The notes beneath the pieces are model-generated. The model was not told the DNA's origin and ran no database searches. It was given only the letters and a program-made list of their open reading frames with translations. Shown one piece after another: positions 35,800 to 44,684 of a stretch of DNA of 64,000 nt (positions are counted from its first letter, which is position 1; each line of letters begins with the position of its first letter). The translations under genes and the position numbers were made by a program. Source of the DNA: Sphingomonas quercus (lineage in GTDB: Bacteria; Pseudomonadota; Alphaproteobacteria; Sphingomonadales; Sphingomonadaceae); the NCBI RefSeq assembly GCF_018863195.1, contig NZ_JAHKRT010000001.1, positions 372,001 through 436,000 on the forward strand, written 5' to 3'.

Positions 35800-36591
35800 A
35801 TGGCGACACTTCTCGATCCTCAGGCGCGCGGGCGCGTCATTCTGGTCGGTGCCGGCCCCGGTGATCCGGGGCTGCTGACGCTGCGTGCCGTGGAGGCGCT
35901 GCGCGAGGCCGACATCATCGTGCATGACGGGCTGATCGACATGCGCGTGCTGGATCACGCCCGGCCCGAGGCGCAGCGCATCAGCGTCGCCAAGACCCGC
36001 GCCCGCCACACCCTGCCGCAAGACGCGATCAACGCGCTGATCGTCGCCCATGTCCGCGCCGGCTCGATCGTCGTGCGGCTGAAGGGCGGCGATCCGTTCG
36101 TGTTCGGGCGCGGCGGCGAAGAGGTCGAGGCAGTGCGCGAGGCCGGCCTCAAGGTGGAGGTGATCCCCGGGGTGTCGGCAGCGCTCGGCTGCGCGGCCGA
36201 GGCGATGCTGCCGCTCACCCATCGCGACTGGTCGTCGGCGGTGAGCTTCGTCGCGGGCCAGTGCAAGGGCCTGTCGGAGCAGGACTGGTCCGGCCTTGCC
36301 GGCAAGGGCCGCACGCTCGTCATCTACATGGGCGTCGCCAATGCCACCGCGATCGCCGACAAGCTGATGGCCGACGGCGCAGCGCCGTCGCTACCCGTCG
36401 CCGTGCTGGAGCGCGGCACGCTGCCCGAGGCGCGGGCGATGCGGACGATTTTGGCCGATCTGGGGGACATGGTGCGGCGTGAGAAGGTGTTGAGCCCGGC
36501 GATCATCGTCGTCGGCGAAGTGGTGCTGCTGTCTGACGCGGAGAACCGGCTGGCGAGCCTCGCCGCCCGCGCGGAGGCCTTGCAGGCATGA
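35800..36591 (+). CDS. cobA: Uroporphyrinogen-III C-methyltransferase
   Basis: 263 residues. The SAM-dependent methylase motifs VGAGPGDPGLLTLRA, VRLKGGDPFVFGRGGEE and VIPGVSAALG are typical of SUMT. It makes precorrin-2, here most likely for the siroheme of the sulfite reductase encoded by cysI downstream. First gene of the cobA-DUF2849-cysI-DUF934-cysH operon, overlapping the next gene by 4 nt. The frame is open far upstream; ATG 35800 gives the family N-terminus. No CysG dehydrogenase/ferrochelatase half is fused. Confidence 0.95.
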   Translation: MATLLDPQARGRVILVGAGPGDPGLLTLRAVEALREADIIVHDGLIDMRVLDHARPEAQRISVAKTRARHTLPQDAINALIVAHVRAGSIVVRLKGGDPFVFGRGGEEVEAVREAGLKVEVIPGVSAALGCAAEAMLPLTHRDWSSAVSFVAGQCKGLSEQDWSGLAGKGRTLVIYMGVANATAIADKLMADGAAPSLPVAVLERGTLPEARAMRTILADLGDMVRREKVLSPAIIVVGEVVLLSDAENRLASLAARAEALQA

Positions 36592-36884
36592 GGATCCTCA
36601 CCGGCAATGACCTGGTCACCGGGCAGGTGACGTGGTGGACCGGCGAGGGCTGGTCGCTGCATGTCGACGAGGCGACCGACGTCGCCGACAAGGCCGACGC
36701 GATCCTCGCCGTCGAGCAGGCGGCGCGGCGCGTCAACGGCGCCTACGCCATCGACGCCACCCGCGAGGGCGGCCATGTCCGTCCCGATCATATCAAGGAC
36801 CGCATCCGCGCCATCGGGCCGACCGTCCGGCCCGACCTTGCCCTTGCCCCCGCCGATCCGGCCGACCGCGACTGGGTGATCTGA
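36588..36884 (+). CDS. DUF2849 family protein of the sulfite-reduction operon
   Basis: 98 residues, soluble. MRILTGNDLVTGQVTWWTGEGW matches DUF2849, repeatedly found between cobA and cysI in alphaproteobacteria. Overlaps cobA by 4 nt and shares the A of its TGA with the cysI ATG. Probably an accessory factor for sulfite reduction; the mechanism is unknown. Confidence 0.9.
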   Translation: MRILTGNDLVTGQVTWWTGEGWSLHVDEATDVADKADAILAVEQAARRVNGAYAIDATREGGHVRPDHIKDRIRAIGPTVRPDLALAPADPADRDWVI

Positions 36885-38518
36885 TGTACCGTTATGATGA
36901 TTTCGACCACGGCATGGTCGCCGCCCGCGTCGACGAGTTTCGCGAGCAGGTGGAGCGCCGCCTGTCCGGCGCGCTGACCGAGGACCAGTTCAAGCCGCTC
37001 CGGCTGATGAACGGCCTCTATTTGCAGCTCCATGCCTATATGTATCGCATCGCCGTTCCCTATGGCACGATGAGCGCACGGCAGCTGCGCAAGCTGGCCC
37101 ATATCGCGCGCACCTATGATCGCGGCTACGGCCATTTCACGACGCGCCAGAACATCCAGTTCAACTGGATCGAGCTGAAGAACGCGCCGGACATCATGGC
37201 CGAGCTTGCCTCGGTCGAGATGCATTCCATCCAGACCAGCGGCAATTGCATCCGCAACACCACGTCCGATCAATATGCCGGCGCCGCCGCCGACGAGATG
37301 ACGGACCCGCGCCCCTGGGCGGAACTGCTCCGCCAGTGGAGCACCTTCCATCCCGAGTTCAGCTATCTTCCGCGCAAGTTCAAGGTCGCGGTGATCGCCA
37401 GCGCCGAGGATCGGGCGGCCATGCGGCTGCACGATATCGGCGTCGAGATCGTCCGCAACGAGGCCGGCGAACTCGGCTTCAAGGTGTTCGTGGGCGGCGG
37501 CATGGGGCGCACGCCGATGGTCGCGCCGCTGATCCGCGAATTCCTGCCGGCCGCGAATTTCATCAGCTATCTGGAGGCGTGCCTGCGCGTCTACAATCGC
37601 TATGGCCGGCGCGACAACATGTTCAAGGCGCGCATCAAGATCCTCGTCCACGAGATCGGCGCGGCGGAATATGCCCGCCAGGTGGAAGAGGAATGGGCGC
37701 ATGTGAAGACGCTCGGCCTCGATCCGCCGGCAGAGGAATTCGAGCGCATCGCCGTGCAGTTCGCCCCCCCGCCCCTCGACCCGGAGGCGCCGGACGAACT
37801 GGACCTTGGCGATCCGGATTTTCGCGTCTGGGTCGATCAGAACATCGTCGCCCACAAGGCGAAGGGCCATGCCATCGTCACGATCAGCCTGAAGCCGATC
37901 GGCGGCATTCCCGGCGATTGCTCGGCCGACCAGATGGACCTGATCGCCGACCTCGCCGAGCGCTACAGCCATGACGAGCTGCGCGTCACCCATGCGCAGA
38001 ACCTCGTCCTGCCGCATGTCGCCAAGCGCGATCTCTACACGATCTGGCAGGCGCTAGACGCGGCCGGCCTCGCCACGCCCAATCTCGATCTGATCAGCGA
38101 CATCATCGCGTGCCCCGGCCTCGATTATTGCGCGCTGGCCAATGCCCGCTCGATCCCGGTGGCCCAGAAGATCGCCGAGCGTTTCTCCAGCCTCGAGCGG
38201 CAGCGCGACGTCGGCGAATTGAAGCTCAAGATTTCCGGCTGCATCAACGCCTGCGGCCATCATCATGCCGGCCATATCGGCATCCTCGGCGTCGACAAGA
38301 AAGGCGAGGAGAATTACCAGCTCTCGTTCGGCGGGTCGGGCGCGGAAGATGCCAGCGTCGCCAAGATCATCGGTCCCGGCTTCTCCGAGGACGGGGTGGT
38401 AGATGCCGTCGAGAAGGCGGTGGAGACCTATCAGGCGCTGCGCGATCCGGGCGAGCGCTTCCTCGACACCTATCGCCGGGTCGGCCTCCAGCCTTTCAAG
38501 GAAGCCATTTATGGGTGA
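36884..38518 (+). CDS. cysI: Sulfite/nitrite reductase hemoprotein (CysI-like)
   Basis: 544 residues. Siroheme-4Fe-4S cysteines occur in ACPGLDYC and SGCINACGHHHAGHIG. Two ferredoxin-like half domains are visible (GYGHFTTRQNIQFNWIEL; DELRVTHAQNLVLPHV). It reduces sulfite to sulfide for cysteine synthesis; nitrite reductase is an alternative by family, but the cysH and cobA context favours sulfite. ATG overlaps the DUF2849 stop by one base. No cysJ flavoprotein is adjacent. Confidence 0.93.
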   Translation: MYRYDDFDHGMVAARVDEFREQVERRLSGALTEDQFKPLRLMNGLYLQLHAYMYRIAVPYGTMSARQLRKLAHIARTYDRGYGHFTTRQNIQFNWIELKNAPDIMAELASVEMHSIQTSGNCIRNTTSDQYAGAAADEMTDPRPWAELLRQWSTFHPEFSYLPRKFKVAVIASAEDRAAMRLHDIGVEIVRNEAGELGFKVFVGGGMGRTPMVAPLIREFLPAANFISYLEACLRVYNRYGRRDNMFKARIKILVHEIGAAEYARQVEEEWAHVKTLGLDPPAEEFERIAVQFAPPPLDPEAPDELDLGDPDFRVWVDQNIVAHKAKGHAIVTISLKPIGGIPGDCSADQMDLIADLAERYSHDELRVTHAQNLVLPHVAKRDLYTIWQALDAAGLATPNLDLISDIIACPGLDYCALANARSIPVAQKIAERFSSLERQRDVGELKLKISGCINACGHHHAGHIGILGVDKKGEENYQLSFGGSGAEDASVAKIIGPGFSEDGVVDAVEKAVETYQALRDPGERFLDTYRRVGLQPFKEAIYG

Positions 38519-38936
38519 CGCCCTGCGTTTTCGCGACGACGAGCCGCATGAGGAGCCGGCCGTCACGCTCGACAGCTTCCTCGGCCAGTCCAATGCCACC
38601 GCCGTCCGCCTCGAATCGGACGAGGACGCGCGCCTGCTGCTGCCCTATCTGGACCGGCTGGCGCTGGTCGAGGTGGCGTTCCCGACGTTCCGCGACGGGC
38701 GCGGCTATTCCGCGGCGAGCATCCTGCGCGAGGCCGGCTACAAGGGCGAGCTTCGCGCGCAGGGCGATGTGCTGGTCGATCAGATCGCCCATATGCGCCG
38801 CTGCGGCTTCGACAGCTTCGCGCCCGAGGCGCCGCTCGACATGGCGGCGGTGGAGCGGGCGTTGACCCGTTATCCCGCCCGCTACCAGCCCGCCGCCGAC
38901 GGCACGGCCCCGATCTGGGCGCGCCGCCGTGGCTGA
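38511..38936 (+). CDS. DUF934 family protein of the sulfate-reduction operon
   Basis: 141 residues. The core FPTFRDGRGYSAASILREAGYKGELRAQGDVLVDQ is the DUF934 signature, usually encoded next to cysH and cysI. Overlaps cysI by 8 nt and cysH by 8 nt, so tightly coupled. Function unknown; assigned to sulfate assimilation by context. Confidence 0.9.
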   Translation: MGDALRFRDDEPHEEPAVTLDSFLGQSNATAVRLESDEDARLLLPYLDRLALVEVAFPTFRDGRGYSAASILREAGYKGELRAQGDVLVDQIAHMRRCGFDSFAPEAPLDMAAVERALTRYPARYQPAADGTAPIWARRRG

Positions 38937-39687
38937 GCCCGCCCGCACCCTCGACATGATCGACGTCACGCCGGCCTTCACCCAGGCCGATGCGGACGCC
39001 TTCAACGCGCGCTATACCGGCATGCCGACGGAAGACATGCTGGCGGAGCTGCTCGCCGGGCCGCTCAAGGACCGGGTGGCCGCGGTGTCGTCCTTCGGCT
39101 CGGAATCGGCGGTGTTGCTGCACATGATCGCGAGCGTCGATCGCGACGTGCCCGTGATCTTCACCAACACCCAGAAGATGTTCGGCGAGACGCTGGCCTA
39201 TCGCGACGAGCTCGCCGAACGGCTGGGCTTCACGGACCTGCGCGTCTATCGCCCCGATCCGCGCATCCTTGCGGCCAGGGACGACAAGGGACTGCGCTGG
39301 TCCTATGATCCGGACGGCTGCTGCGAGATCCGCAAGGTGGAGCCGCTGCGCCGGGCGCTGGTGCCGTTCGATGCGTGGATTTCCGGCCGCAAGGGCTTTC
39401 AGGCGAACACCCGCAAGGCGCTGCCGCTGTTCGAGATGGACGAGGGCCGGCTCAAGCTCAATCCGCTCGCCGGCTGGGACAAGACCGCGCTCGAAGGCTA
39501 TTTCGAGGCGCACAAGCTGCCCCGCCACCCGCTGGAGGCCGAAGGCTACCCCTCGATCGGCTGCGCGCCCTGCACGTCAAAAGTGCTGCCCGGCGAAGAC
39601 CCGCGCGCCGGCCGCTGGCGGGGCTGGGACAAGGTCGAGTGCGGCATCCATGTGACCCCGAAGCCGGGCGAAGAGCCGGCGTTCTGA
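38929..39687 (+). CDS. cysH: Adenylyl/phosphoadenylyl-sulfate reductase
   Basis: 252 residues. Motifs SSFGSESAVLLHMI (PAPS loop) and the catalytic cysteine C238 in VECGIH are present. C131-C132 and C212/C215 make the 4Fe-4S cluster that marks the APS-type reductase rather than the cluster-free E. coli enzyme. Starts at GTG 38929. It reduces activated sulfate to sulfite using thioredoxin, feeding cysI. Last gene of the operon, followed by a terminator. Confidence 0.96.
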   Translation: MAEPARTLDMIDVTPAFTQADADAFNARYTGMPTEDMLAELLAGPLKDRVAAVSSFGSESAVLLHMIASVDRDVPVIFTNTQKMFGETLAYRDELAERLGFTDLRVYRPDPRILAARDDKGLRWSYDPDGCCEIRKVEPLRRALVPFDAWISGRKGFQANTRKALPLFEMDEGRLKLNPLAGWDKTALEGYFEAHKLPRHPLEAEGYPSIGCAPCTSKVLPGEDPRAGRWRGWDKVECGIHVTPKPGEEPAF

Positions 39688-39693
39688 CACGAC

Positions 39694-39720
39694 GGGGCGC
39701 CGGTCGGCGCCCCTCTTTGT
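39694..39720 (+). terminator. Intrinsic terminator of the cobA-cysH operon
   Basis: GGGGCGCC (39694-39701) pairs with GGCGCCCC (39706-39713) across a GGTC loop, followed by TCTTTGT, 7 nt after the cysH stop. Confidence 0.8.
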
Positions 39721-39992
39721 CGCCACATTTCCGATCGATTTGCATCGTGATGCAATCAGGTCACAATCGGGCAAGTTCCGTTTTTGCATATTGCGGACTC
39801 TTCCGCGTTGGGTTAGCTATTCCCCTGCGACACAGTCGGGCCAAATGGTTTCCGTAACGTTTATCGTCATTGCAACGATACCGCTGCAGTTCCGCAGCAT
39901 GTCGCGAAACAACAAGCACGGTCAAAGGGGATAAGCCCAAGGCGATCCGGTGACGGACGTACTTGGTGCACTCCACGATCTGGGGGGATATC
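39721..39992. promoter_or_regulatory. Leader region of the TonB-receptor operon with two inverted repeats
   Basis: No gene seen here. TTGCATC/GATGCAA (39740-39755, 2-nt centre) and TATCGT/ACGATA (39862-39880, 7-nt spacer) are perfect inverted repeats and candidate operators. A third, CTGC/GCAG, lies further on. GGGGGG precedes the start at 39993. The controlling regulator is not identifiable from this window. Confidence 0.4.
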
Positions 39993-42932
39993 ATGAAATC
40001 TTTTGCGCTCTCTTCGCGCATGGCGATCGCTGTTGCCATGCTGGCAGCTGGCACGGCCGCGCGCGCCCAACAAGCAGCCGACGTCGAACCGCAGCAGGAC
40101 ATCATCGTCACCGGTACGCGCACCACCGGCATGGGTGCCGCGGACAGCCCGGCGCCGATCCAGCTGCTCGGTGGCGATCTCCTGGCCCGCACAGCCCAGC
40201 CGGATCTGGTGCAGACACTTGCGCAGAACCTGCCATCCGTGCAGGCCCAGTCCTTCGGCACCGACCTGCAGCAGGTGAACCTGTCCTTCCGCTTGCGCGG
40301 CCTTAGCCCGAACCACACCCTGGTCCTCGTGAACGGCAAGCGCCGCCACGGCACGGCAAACGTCTCGGTTGCTGGTGGCGTCTTCGGCGGTGCCGCCGCG
40401 CCCGACATGAGCTTCGTGCCTTCCGTTTCAATTGATCATGTGGAAGTGCTGCAGGACGGAGCCGCGGCGCAGTACGGCACAGACGCCATCGCCGGCGTCA
40501 TCAACATCATTCAGAAGAAGGCCAATCACGGCGGCTCGTTCACCGTCGACGGCGGCCAGTATTTCGATCAGAGCAAGGATGGTTCCTGCCCCGGCGGCCT
40601 CGTCGATCATTGCATGCAGACAGGCGGAAAGTCCTGGAGCATCAGCGGGAATATCGGCATCGAGCCGTTTGAAGGCGCCTATCTGAATTTGTCTGCGGAG
40701 CGGCGGCACAAGGGTCGGAGCGTTCGCACCCACTACAACGCCCAATATTACCAGACCGGCCCGGCCAATACGACCGCTGCCGGCAACCTCGCCCTGTATC
40801 CGGATTATCTCAACAATCCTGATTATCCCTATGTGGATCAACGTCAGGGCGATCCGGAAATGGATCTCGCCAACGTGGCCTATAATGCCGGCTATGAATT
40901 CGGCGATTTCGAGATCTACAGTTTCGGCAGCTACGGGCACAAGAACGCCCGGACGCTGCAGGTGGCCCGTCCTCCGGCCAACATCTATTGCGTCGTCGGC
41001 AGTTCCGCCGGCTGCGCGGGCGATGTCGAGGGCGGTTACTATATGAACACCGGCGCGGTGACCGTCGACGGCGTCACCTATCCGGCTGGCCCGGCAAGCG
41101 GCGCCGCCATCGTCTCCGGCCGGACGCGAATGCTGTTCGCCCCGCAGGGCTTCGAGCCGGAGCAGGTTACCTCCGAGACCGACTACGCCTTTACCGGCGG
41201 CTTCAGCGGCGCGTTCGGCGACACGCACTTCGACCTCGCCACTACCTATGGCCGCGACCGCTATGATCTGAGCGTGGCGAATTCGGCCAATGGCACGCTC
41301 TATGCCAATACCGGCGCCACGCCGACAAACATCTACATCGGCAATCTGAAGGCCAGTCAGTGGAGCACCACGCTCGATCTGACCCATGAATTCGACATCG
41401 GCCTCGTCAACCCGGTAACCATCGCCTTCGGTATGGAATATCGCCACGAGACCTACGCCATCGGCGCGGGCGATCCGATGTCCTATTATGGCGGCGGGGC
41501 ACAATCCTTCTACGGCTGGACTCCGGACAGCGCGGCATCGGGCCATGGCAAGCGCAATAACTTCTCCCAATATCTCGATATCAGCGTCAAGCCGACCGAC
41601 AAGTGGATCGTCGACGGCGCAATTCGCCATGAACATTATAGCGACTTCGGCAACACCACCGTGTTCAAGCTGACCAGCCGCTATGATTTCTCCGATGCGA
41701 TTGCCGTCCGTGGCACGGTTTCCACTGGCTTCCGTGCGCCCACATTGGCCGAGGAATATTATTCCGGCATCAACGTCAGCACCAATTATCTGGCAGGCAT
41801 ATTCCCCGCCAATGGCGACATTATTTCGAACCTGGGCTTCGGCAACCTGAAGCCGGAGAAATCAACGAATTTCAGCCTTGGCCTGGTGCTGAAGCCGATC
41901 GATCGTTTGTCGATCACGGTCGACGCCTACATGATCAAGCTGCGTGATCGCATCATGATGACGCCGACCTTCTACGGATATCGGGGCAATTATTGCCCGC
42001 CAGCGAATGTCGTCCAGAACAGCAATCCCAATGATGCACGGACACTGGGGAGCACCCCGACGTCGCCGACCACCCTGTCCTGCAACGTCGCGGCGGCCAT
42101 TGGCACCTACACCTCGCAGCAGGTCACCGACGACAATTATTTCATCAACAACCAGAAGCCGATCTATGACGTCATGACCTCGGTCGTGAGCGATATTCCG
42201 GCTGCGGTGCTCTATCTGAACGCAGACCCCGCCAATGGCCGCGAACTTAGCGGCGGCTACCTGTCGGTACAGTCGTTCGCAAACGCTCTCTCCGTGCGTA
42301 CCAAGGGCATCGACATTCAGGCCAACTACCGCAGCGACTTCGGTCCGGTGCGCGTCAACTGGAACCTGTCGATGAACTATAACAAGAACAAGATCACCAA
42401 GGTGAATCCGCTTCCGGATGGCTTCTATATTTCGGAGATCCAGCCGAACCTGACCACGCTTTACGCGACGGATACCGGCTTCGACAGTTATCCGACTGAG
42501 CATGACAGCCCGCACATTCGCATAACGGCGGGCGCCAACGCGACATGGAACAAGCTTAGCGTGGGGCTGCGTGGCAGCTATTATGGCTCCACCTGGTCAT
42601 CCGCGACGCAGTCCACCGGTTCGATCAACGACGACGGCAGCGTTGTTGGAAGTTGCTCGACCTGTGTCGCGCCCCTGATCTACAAGCAGCGCATCAACGC
42701 TGCCTTCCTTGCCGACCTCGACATCAGCTATCAGCTCACCGACTTCCTCAGGCTGACGATTGGCGCGAACAACCTGTTCAATCATTATCCGAACGGGGTG
42801 AGCTGGCAGTATAACCAGGAGGTGAAGGAGCGGATCGGCAACGGTAGCAACCTCACCGGCCCCTACCAGAACGGTTCGCCCTATGGTTATAATGGCGGCT
42901 ATTATTATGCCAGGGTCGGCTTCAAGTTTTAA
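39993..42932 (+). CDS. TonB-dependent outer-membrane receptor
   Basis: 979 residues. Signal peptide MKSFALSSRMAIAVAMLAAG is followed by QDIIVTGTRTTG, the plug start (TonB-box region), plug motifs (FRLRGLSPNHTLVLVNGKRR, QYGTDAIAGVINII), then a long beta-barrel ending YYYARVGFKF with a C-terminal aromatic residue. It should import a large substrate into the periplasm. Followed at 9 nt by the flavoprotein gene, suggesting that the imported compound is its substrate. The ATG 39993 follows GGGGGG; an earlier start is possible. Confidence 0.95.
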   Translation: MKSFALSSRMAIAVAMLAAGTAARAQQAADVEPQQDIIVTGTRTTGMGAADSPAPIQLLGGDLLARTAQPDLVQTLAQNLPSVQAQSFGTDLQQVNLSFRLRGLSPNHTLVLVNGKRRHGTANVSVAGGVFGGAAAPDMSFVPSVSIDHVEVLQDGAAAQYGTDAIAGVINIIQKKANHGGSFTVDGGQYFDQSKDGSCPGGLVDHCMQTGGKSWSISGNIGIEPFEGAYLNLSAERRHKGRSVRTHYNAQYYQTGPANTTAAGNLALYPDYLNNPDYPYVDQRQGDPEMDLANVAYNAGYEFGDFEIYSFGSYGHKNARTLQVARPPANIYCVVGSSAGCAGDVEGGYYMNTGAVTVDGVTYPAGPASGAAIVSGRTRMLFAPQGFEPEQVTSETDYAFTGGFSGAFGDTHFDLATTYGRDRYDLSVANSANGTLYANTGATPTNIYIGNLKASQWSTTLDLTHEFDIGLVNPVTIAFGMEYRHETYAIGAGDPMSYYGGGAQSFYGWTPDSAASGHGKRNNFSQYLDISVKPTDKWIVDGAIRHEHYSDFGNTTVFKLTSRYDFSDAIAVRGTVSTGFRAPTLAEEYYSGINVSTNYLAGIFPANGDIISNLGFGNLKPEKSTNFSLGLVLKPIDRLSITVDAYMIKLRDRIMMTPTFYGYRGNYCPPANVVQNSNPNDARTLGSTPTSPTTLSCNVAAAIGTYTSQQVTDDNYFINNQKPIYDVMTSVVSDIPAAVLYLNADPANGRELSGGYLSVQSFANALSVRTKGIDIQANYRSDFGPVRVNWNLSMNYNKNKITKVNPLPDGFYISEIQPNLTTLYATDTGFDSYPTEHDSPHIRITAGANATWNKLSVGLRGSYYGSTWSSATQSTGSINDDGSVVGSCSTCVAPLIYKQRINAAFLADLDISYQLTDFLRLTIGANNLFNHYPNGVSWQYNQEVKERIGNGSNLTGPYQNGSPYGYNGGYYYARVGFKF

Positions 42933-42941
42933 GGGGGTGTA

Positions 42942-44174
42942 ATGTCGGAGGACATCGGGCTTGCGCGCAGACAACTGCTCACAGGCTCGATAGCCCTCAG
43001 CGGGCTGAGCCTCGCCGGATGCACGACCGGGCTTGCGAGAAGCGGGCCCGGTCGTACGCCGTCTGGGCCGATGCTCGCCCCGATGCGCGTCTCGCCGAAC
43101 GAGTTGGTCGACGTGAAATGCTGCATCCGGCCATTCCGCGCGCAGGGCTGCCGGCTGGACGCCGAGCAGCTCGGCGACACGCTGGTCATCCATAATTACG
43201 GCCATGGCGGCAGCGGCTGGTCGCTGTCTTGGGGATCGGCGGAGATCGCGGTCGGCAAGGCGATGTCGGTCCTGCCGAGGGATATCGCCGTGGTCGGCTG
43301 CGGCATCGTCGGGTTGACCGCAGCGGTAGTCGCGCAGCGCGCAGGGCTCAACGTCACCATCTACGCACGCGAGATGTTCTCCCGCACGCGATCGGTGCGG
43401 GCGTTTGGCGCGTGGACGCCGTCGTCGCGCATCGCGCTCACCGAGCCGGCCGGGCCGGCCTTCGCCGCCCTGTGGGAGCAGATGGCGCGCATTTCCTGGC
43501 GCTATTTCCGTGCCTGTCTCGGCCTGCCGGGGCAGCCGGTCGAGTTCATCGACAGCTACAGCCTCTCGGACACGCCGCCCCGCAATCGGGAGCACGCACC
43601 GGCGACGAGCAGCTTCGCTGCCACCGGCGTGCCGCAGAGCGAAGGCGAGTTCGCCGAATATGATTCGCTGGTCAGGGATATCGTCCCCTCCTCGACCAAC
43701 CTTGCGGCCGGCGAGAACCCGTTCGGCACGGCCTATGCCAGGCGGCGAAGCCAGATGCATTTCAACTTCACCGGCTATGGCCATATGCTGCTGAGCGAGT
43801 TCTTCGCGATGGGCGGGAAATTTCAGAACCGCGATTTCCATTCGCCGGCGGATATCGCCGCACTGCCGGAGAAGGTGGTGATCAACTGCCCCGGCTATGC
43901 CGCGCGCGACCTGTGGCGCGACCAGACGATCATTCCGGTGCGCGGCCAGACCGGCTGGCTGATCCCCCAGCCCGAGGCGCATTACGGGCTCGGCTATGGC
44001 GGCGTGTCGCTGCTGTCGAAGAGCGACGGGGTGATGGTGATGCACACCGACAGCACGCTCGGTGACATGGAAGGGGTCGGCAACAGCATGGAGCTGCCCG
44101 ACCGCAGCAATATCGAGGCGGGACTGGCGATCGTCGCGCCGCTGTTCGCGCGCATGGCGGGAGGCCGGGCGTGA
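42942..44174 (+). CDS. Exported, circularly permuted D-amino acid oxidase-like flavoprotein
   Basis: 410 residues. The Tat signal ARRQLLTGSIALSGLSLAGC ends in a lipobox cysteine (C27). Residues ~57-107 (VKCCIRPFRAQGCRLDAEQ; VIHNYGHGGSGWSLSWG, NYGHGG at 85-90) match the C-terminal end of DAAO. The Rossmann motif GCGIVG follows at 119-124, then AFGAWTPSSR and other normal N-terminal DAAO features. The end (NIEAGLAIVAPLF) matches the part before the FRPxRP region of ordinary DAAO. Order is thus permuted. It should oxidise an amino acid in the periplasm. Starts 9 nt after the TonB receptor; overlaps the cytochrome gene by 4 nt. Confidence 0.9.
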   Translation: MSEDIGLARRQLLTGSIALSGLSLAGCTTGLARSGPGRTPSGPMLAPMRVSPNELVDVKCCIRPFRAQGCRLDAEQLGDTLVIHNYGHGGSGWSLSWGSAEIAVGKAMSVLPRDIAVVGCGIVGLTAAVVAQRAGLNVTIYAREMFSRTRSVRAFGAWTPSSRIALTEPAGPAFAALWEQMARISWRYFRACLGLPGQPVEFIDSYSLSDTPPRNREHAPATSSFAATGVPQSEGEFAEYDSLVRDIVPSSTNLAAGENPFGTAYARRRSQMHFNFTGYGHMLLSEFFAMGGKFQNRDFHSPADIAALPEKVVINCPGYAARDLWRDQTIIPVRGQTGWLIPQPEAHYGLGYGGVSLLSKSDGVMVMHTDSTLGDMEGVGNSMELPDRSNIEAGLAIVAPLFARMAGGRA

Positions 44175-44590
44175 GCCGCCTTGTCGCCCTCGTCTGCCTG
44201 CCGCCGGCGCTGGCGCTCGCCGTCGCCGCGCCCGGCCAGCGGCCCGCCGCCAGCACCGCGACCGGCGTCTATAGCGAAGCGCAGGCGGCGCAGGGCGCGA
44301 TGCTCTACAAGGACGCCTGCGCGGCCTGCCATGGCGAGACGCTGGCGGGCACCTATGAGATCCCCGCCCTTACCGGCCGTTTCCTGCGCAACTGGTCGAA
44401 CGGATCGGTGGGCACGCTGTTCGATTATATCGGCCGAGCGATGCCGCAAATGGCGCCGGGGTCACTGACGCCGGAGGACAATGCCCGCATCGTCGCCTAT
44501 CTGCTCAAGGCGAACGGGATGCCGGCGGGCGCGCAGCCCCTGCCGGCGGATCAGGGCGCGCTGGACCGGATCGCGTTTGCCCCGCGTTAA
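44171..44590 (+). CDS. Exported c-type cytochrome
   Basis: 139 residues starting at GTG 44171, overlapping the flavoprotein stop by 4 nt. The signal-like N-terminus (SRLVALVCLPPALALAVA) is followed by heme-binding C50-A-A-C53-H54. M91 or M94 in RAMPQMAPGS is the likely axial ligand. Single-heme class I type. The coupling implies that it accepts electrons from the neighbouring flavoprotein, passing them to the respiratory chain. Confidence 0.92.
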   Translation: MSRLVALVCLPPALALAVAAPGQRPAASTATGVYSEAQAAQGAMLYKDACAACHGETLAGTYEIPALTGRFLRNWSNGSVGTLFDYIGRAMPQMAPGSLTPEDNARIVAYLLKANGMPAGAQPLPADQGALDRIAFAPR

Positions 44591-44684
44591 CAATGGCCTC
44601 GAATCTTGTTCAAGATCAAAGGTTTCACGATACGCCCGATGATATCTGTCCATTCTGACCGGACCAGATTCTGAGGGAATGACT

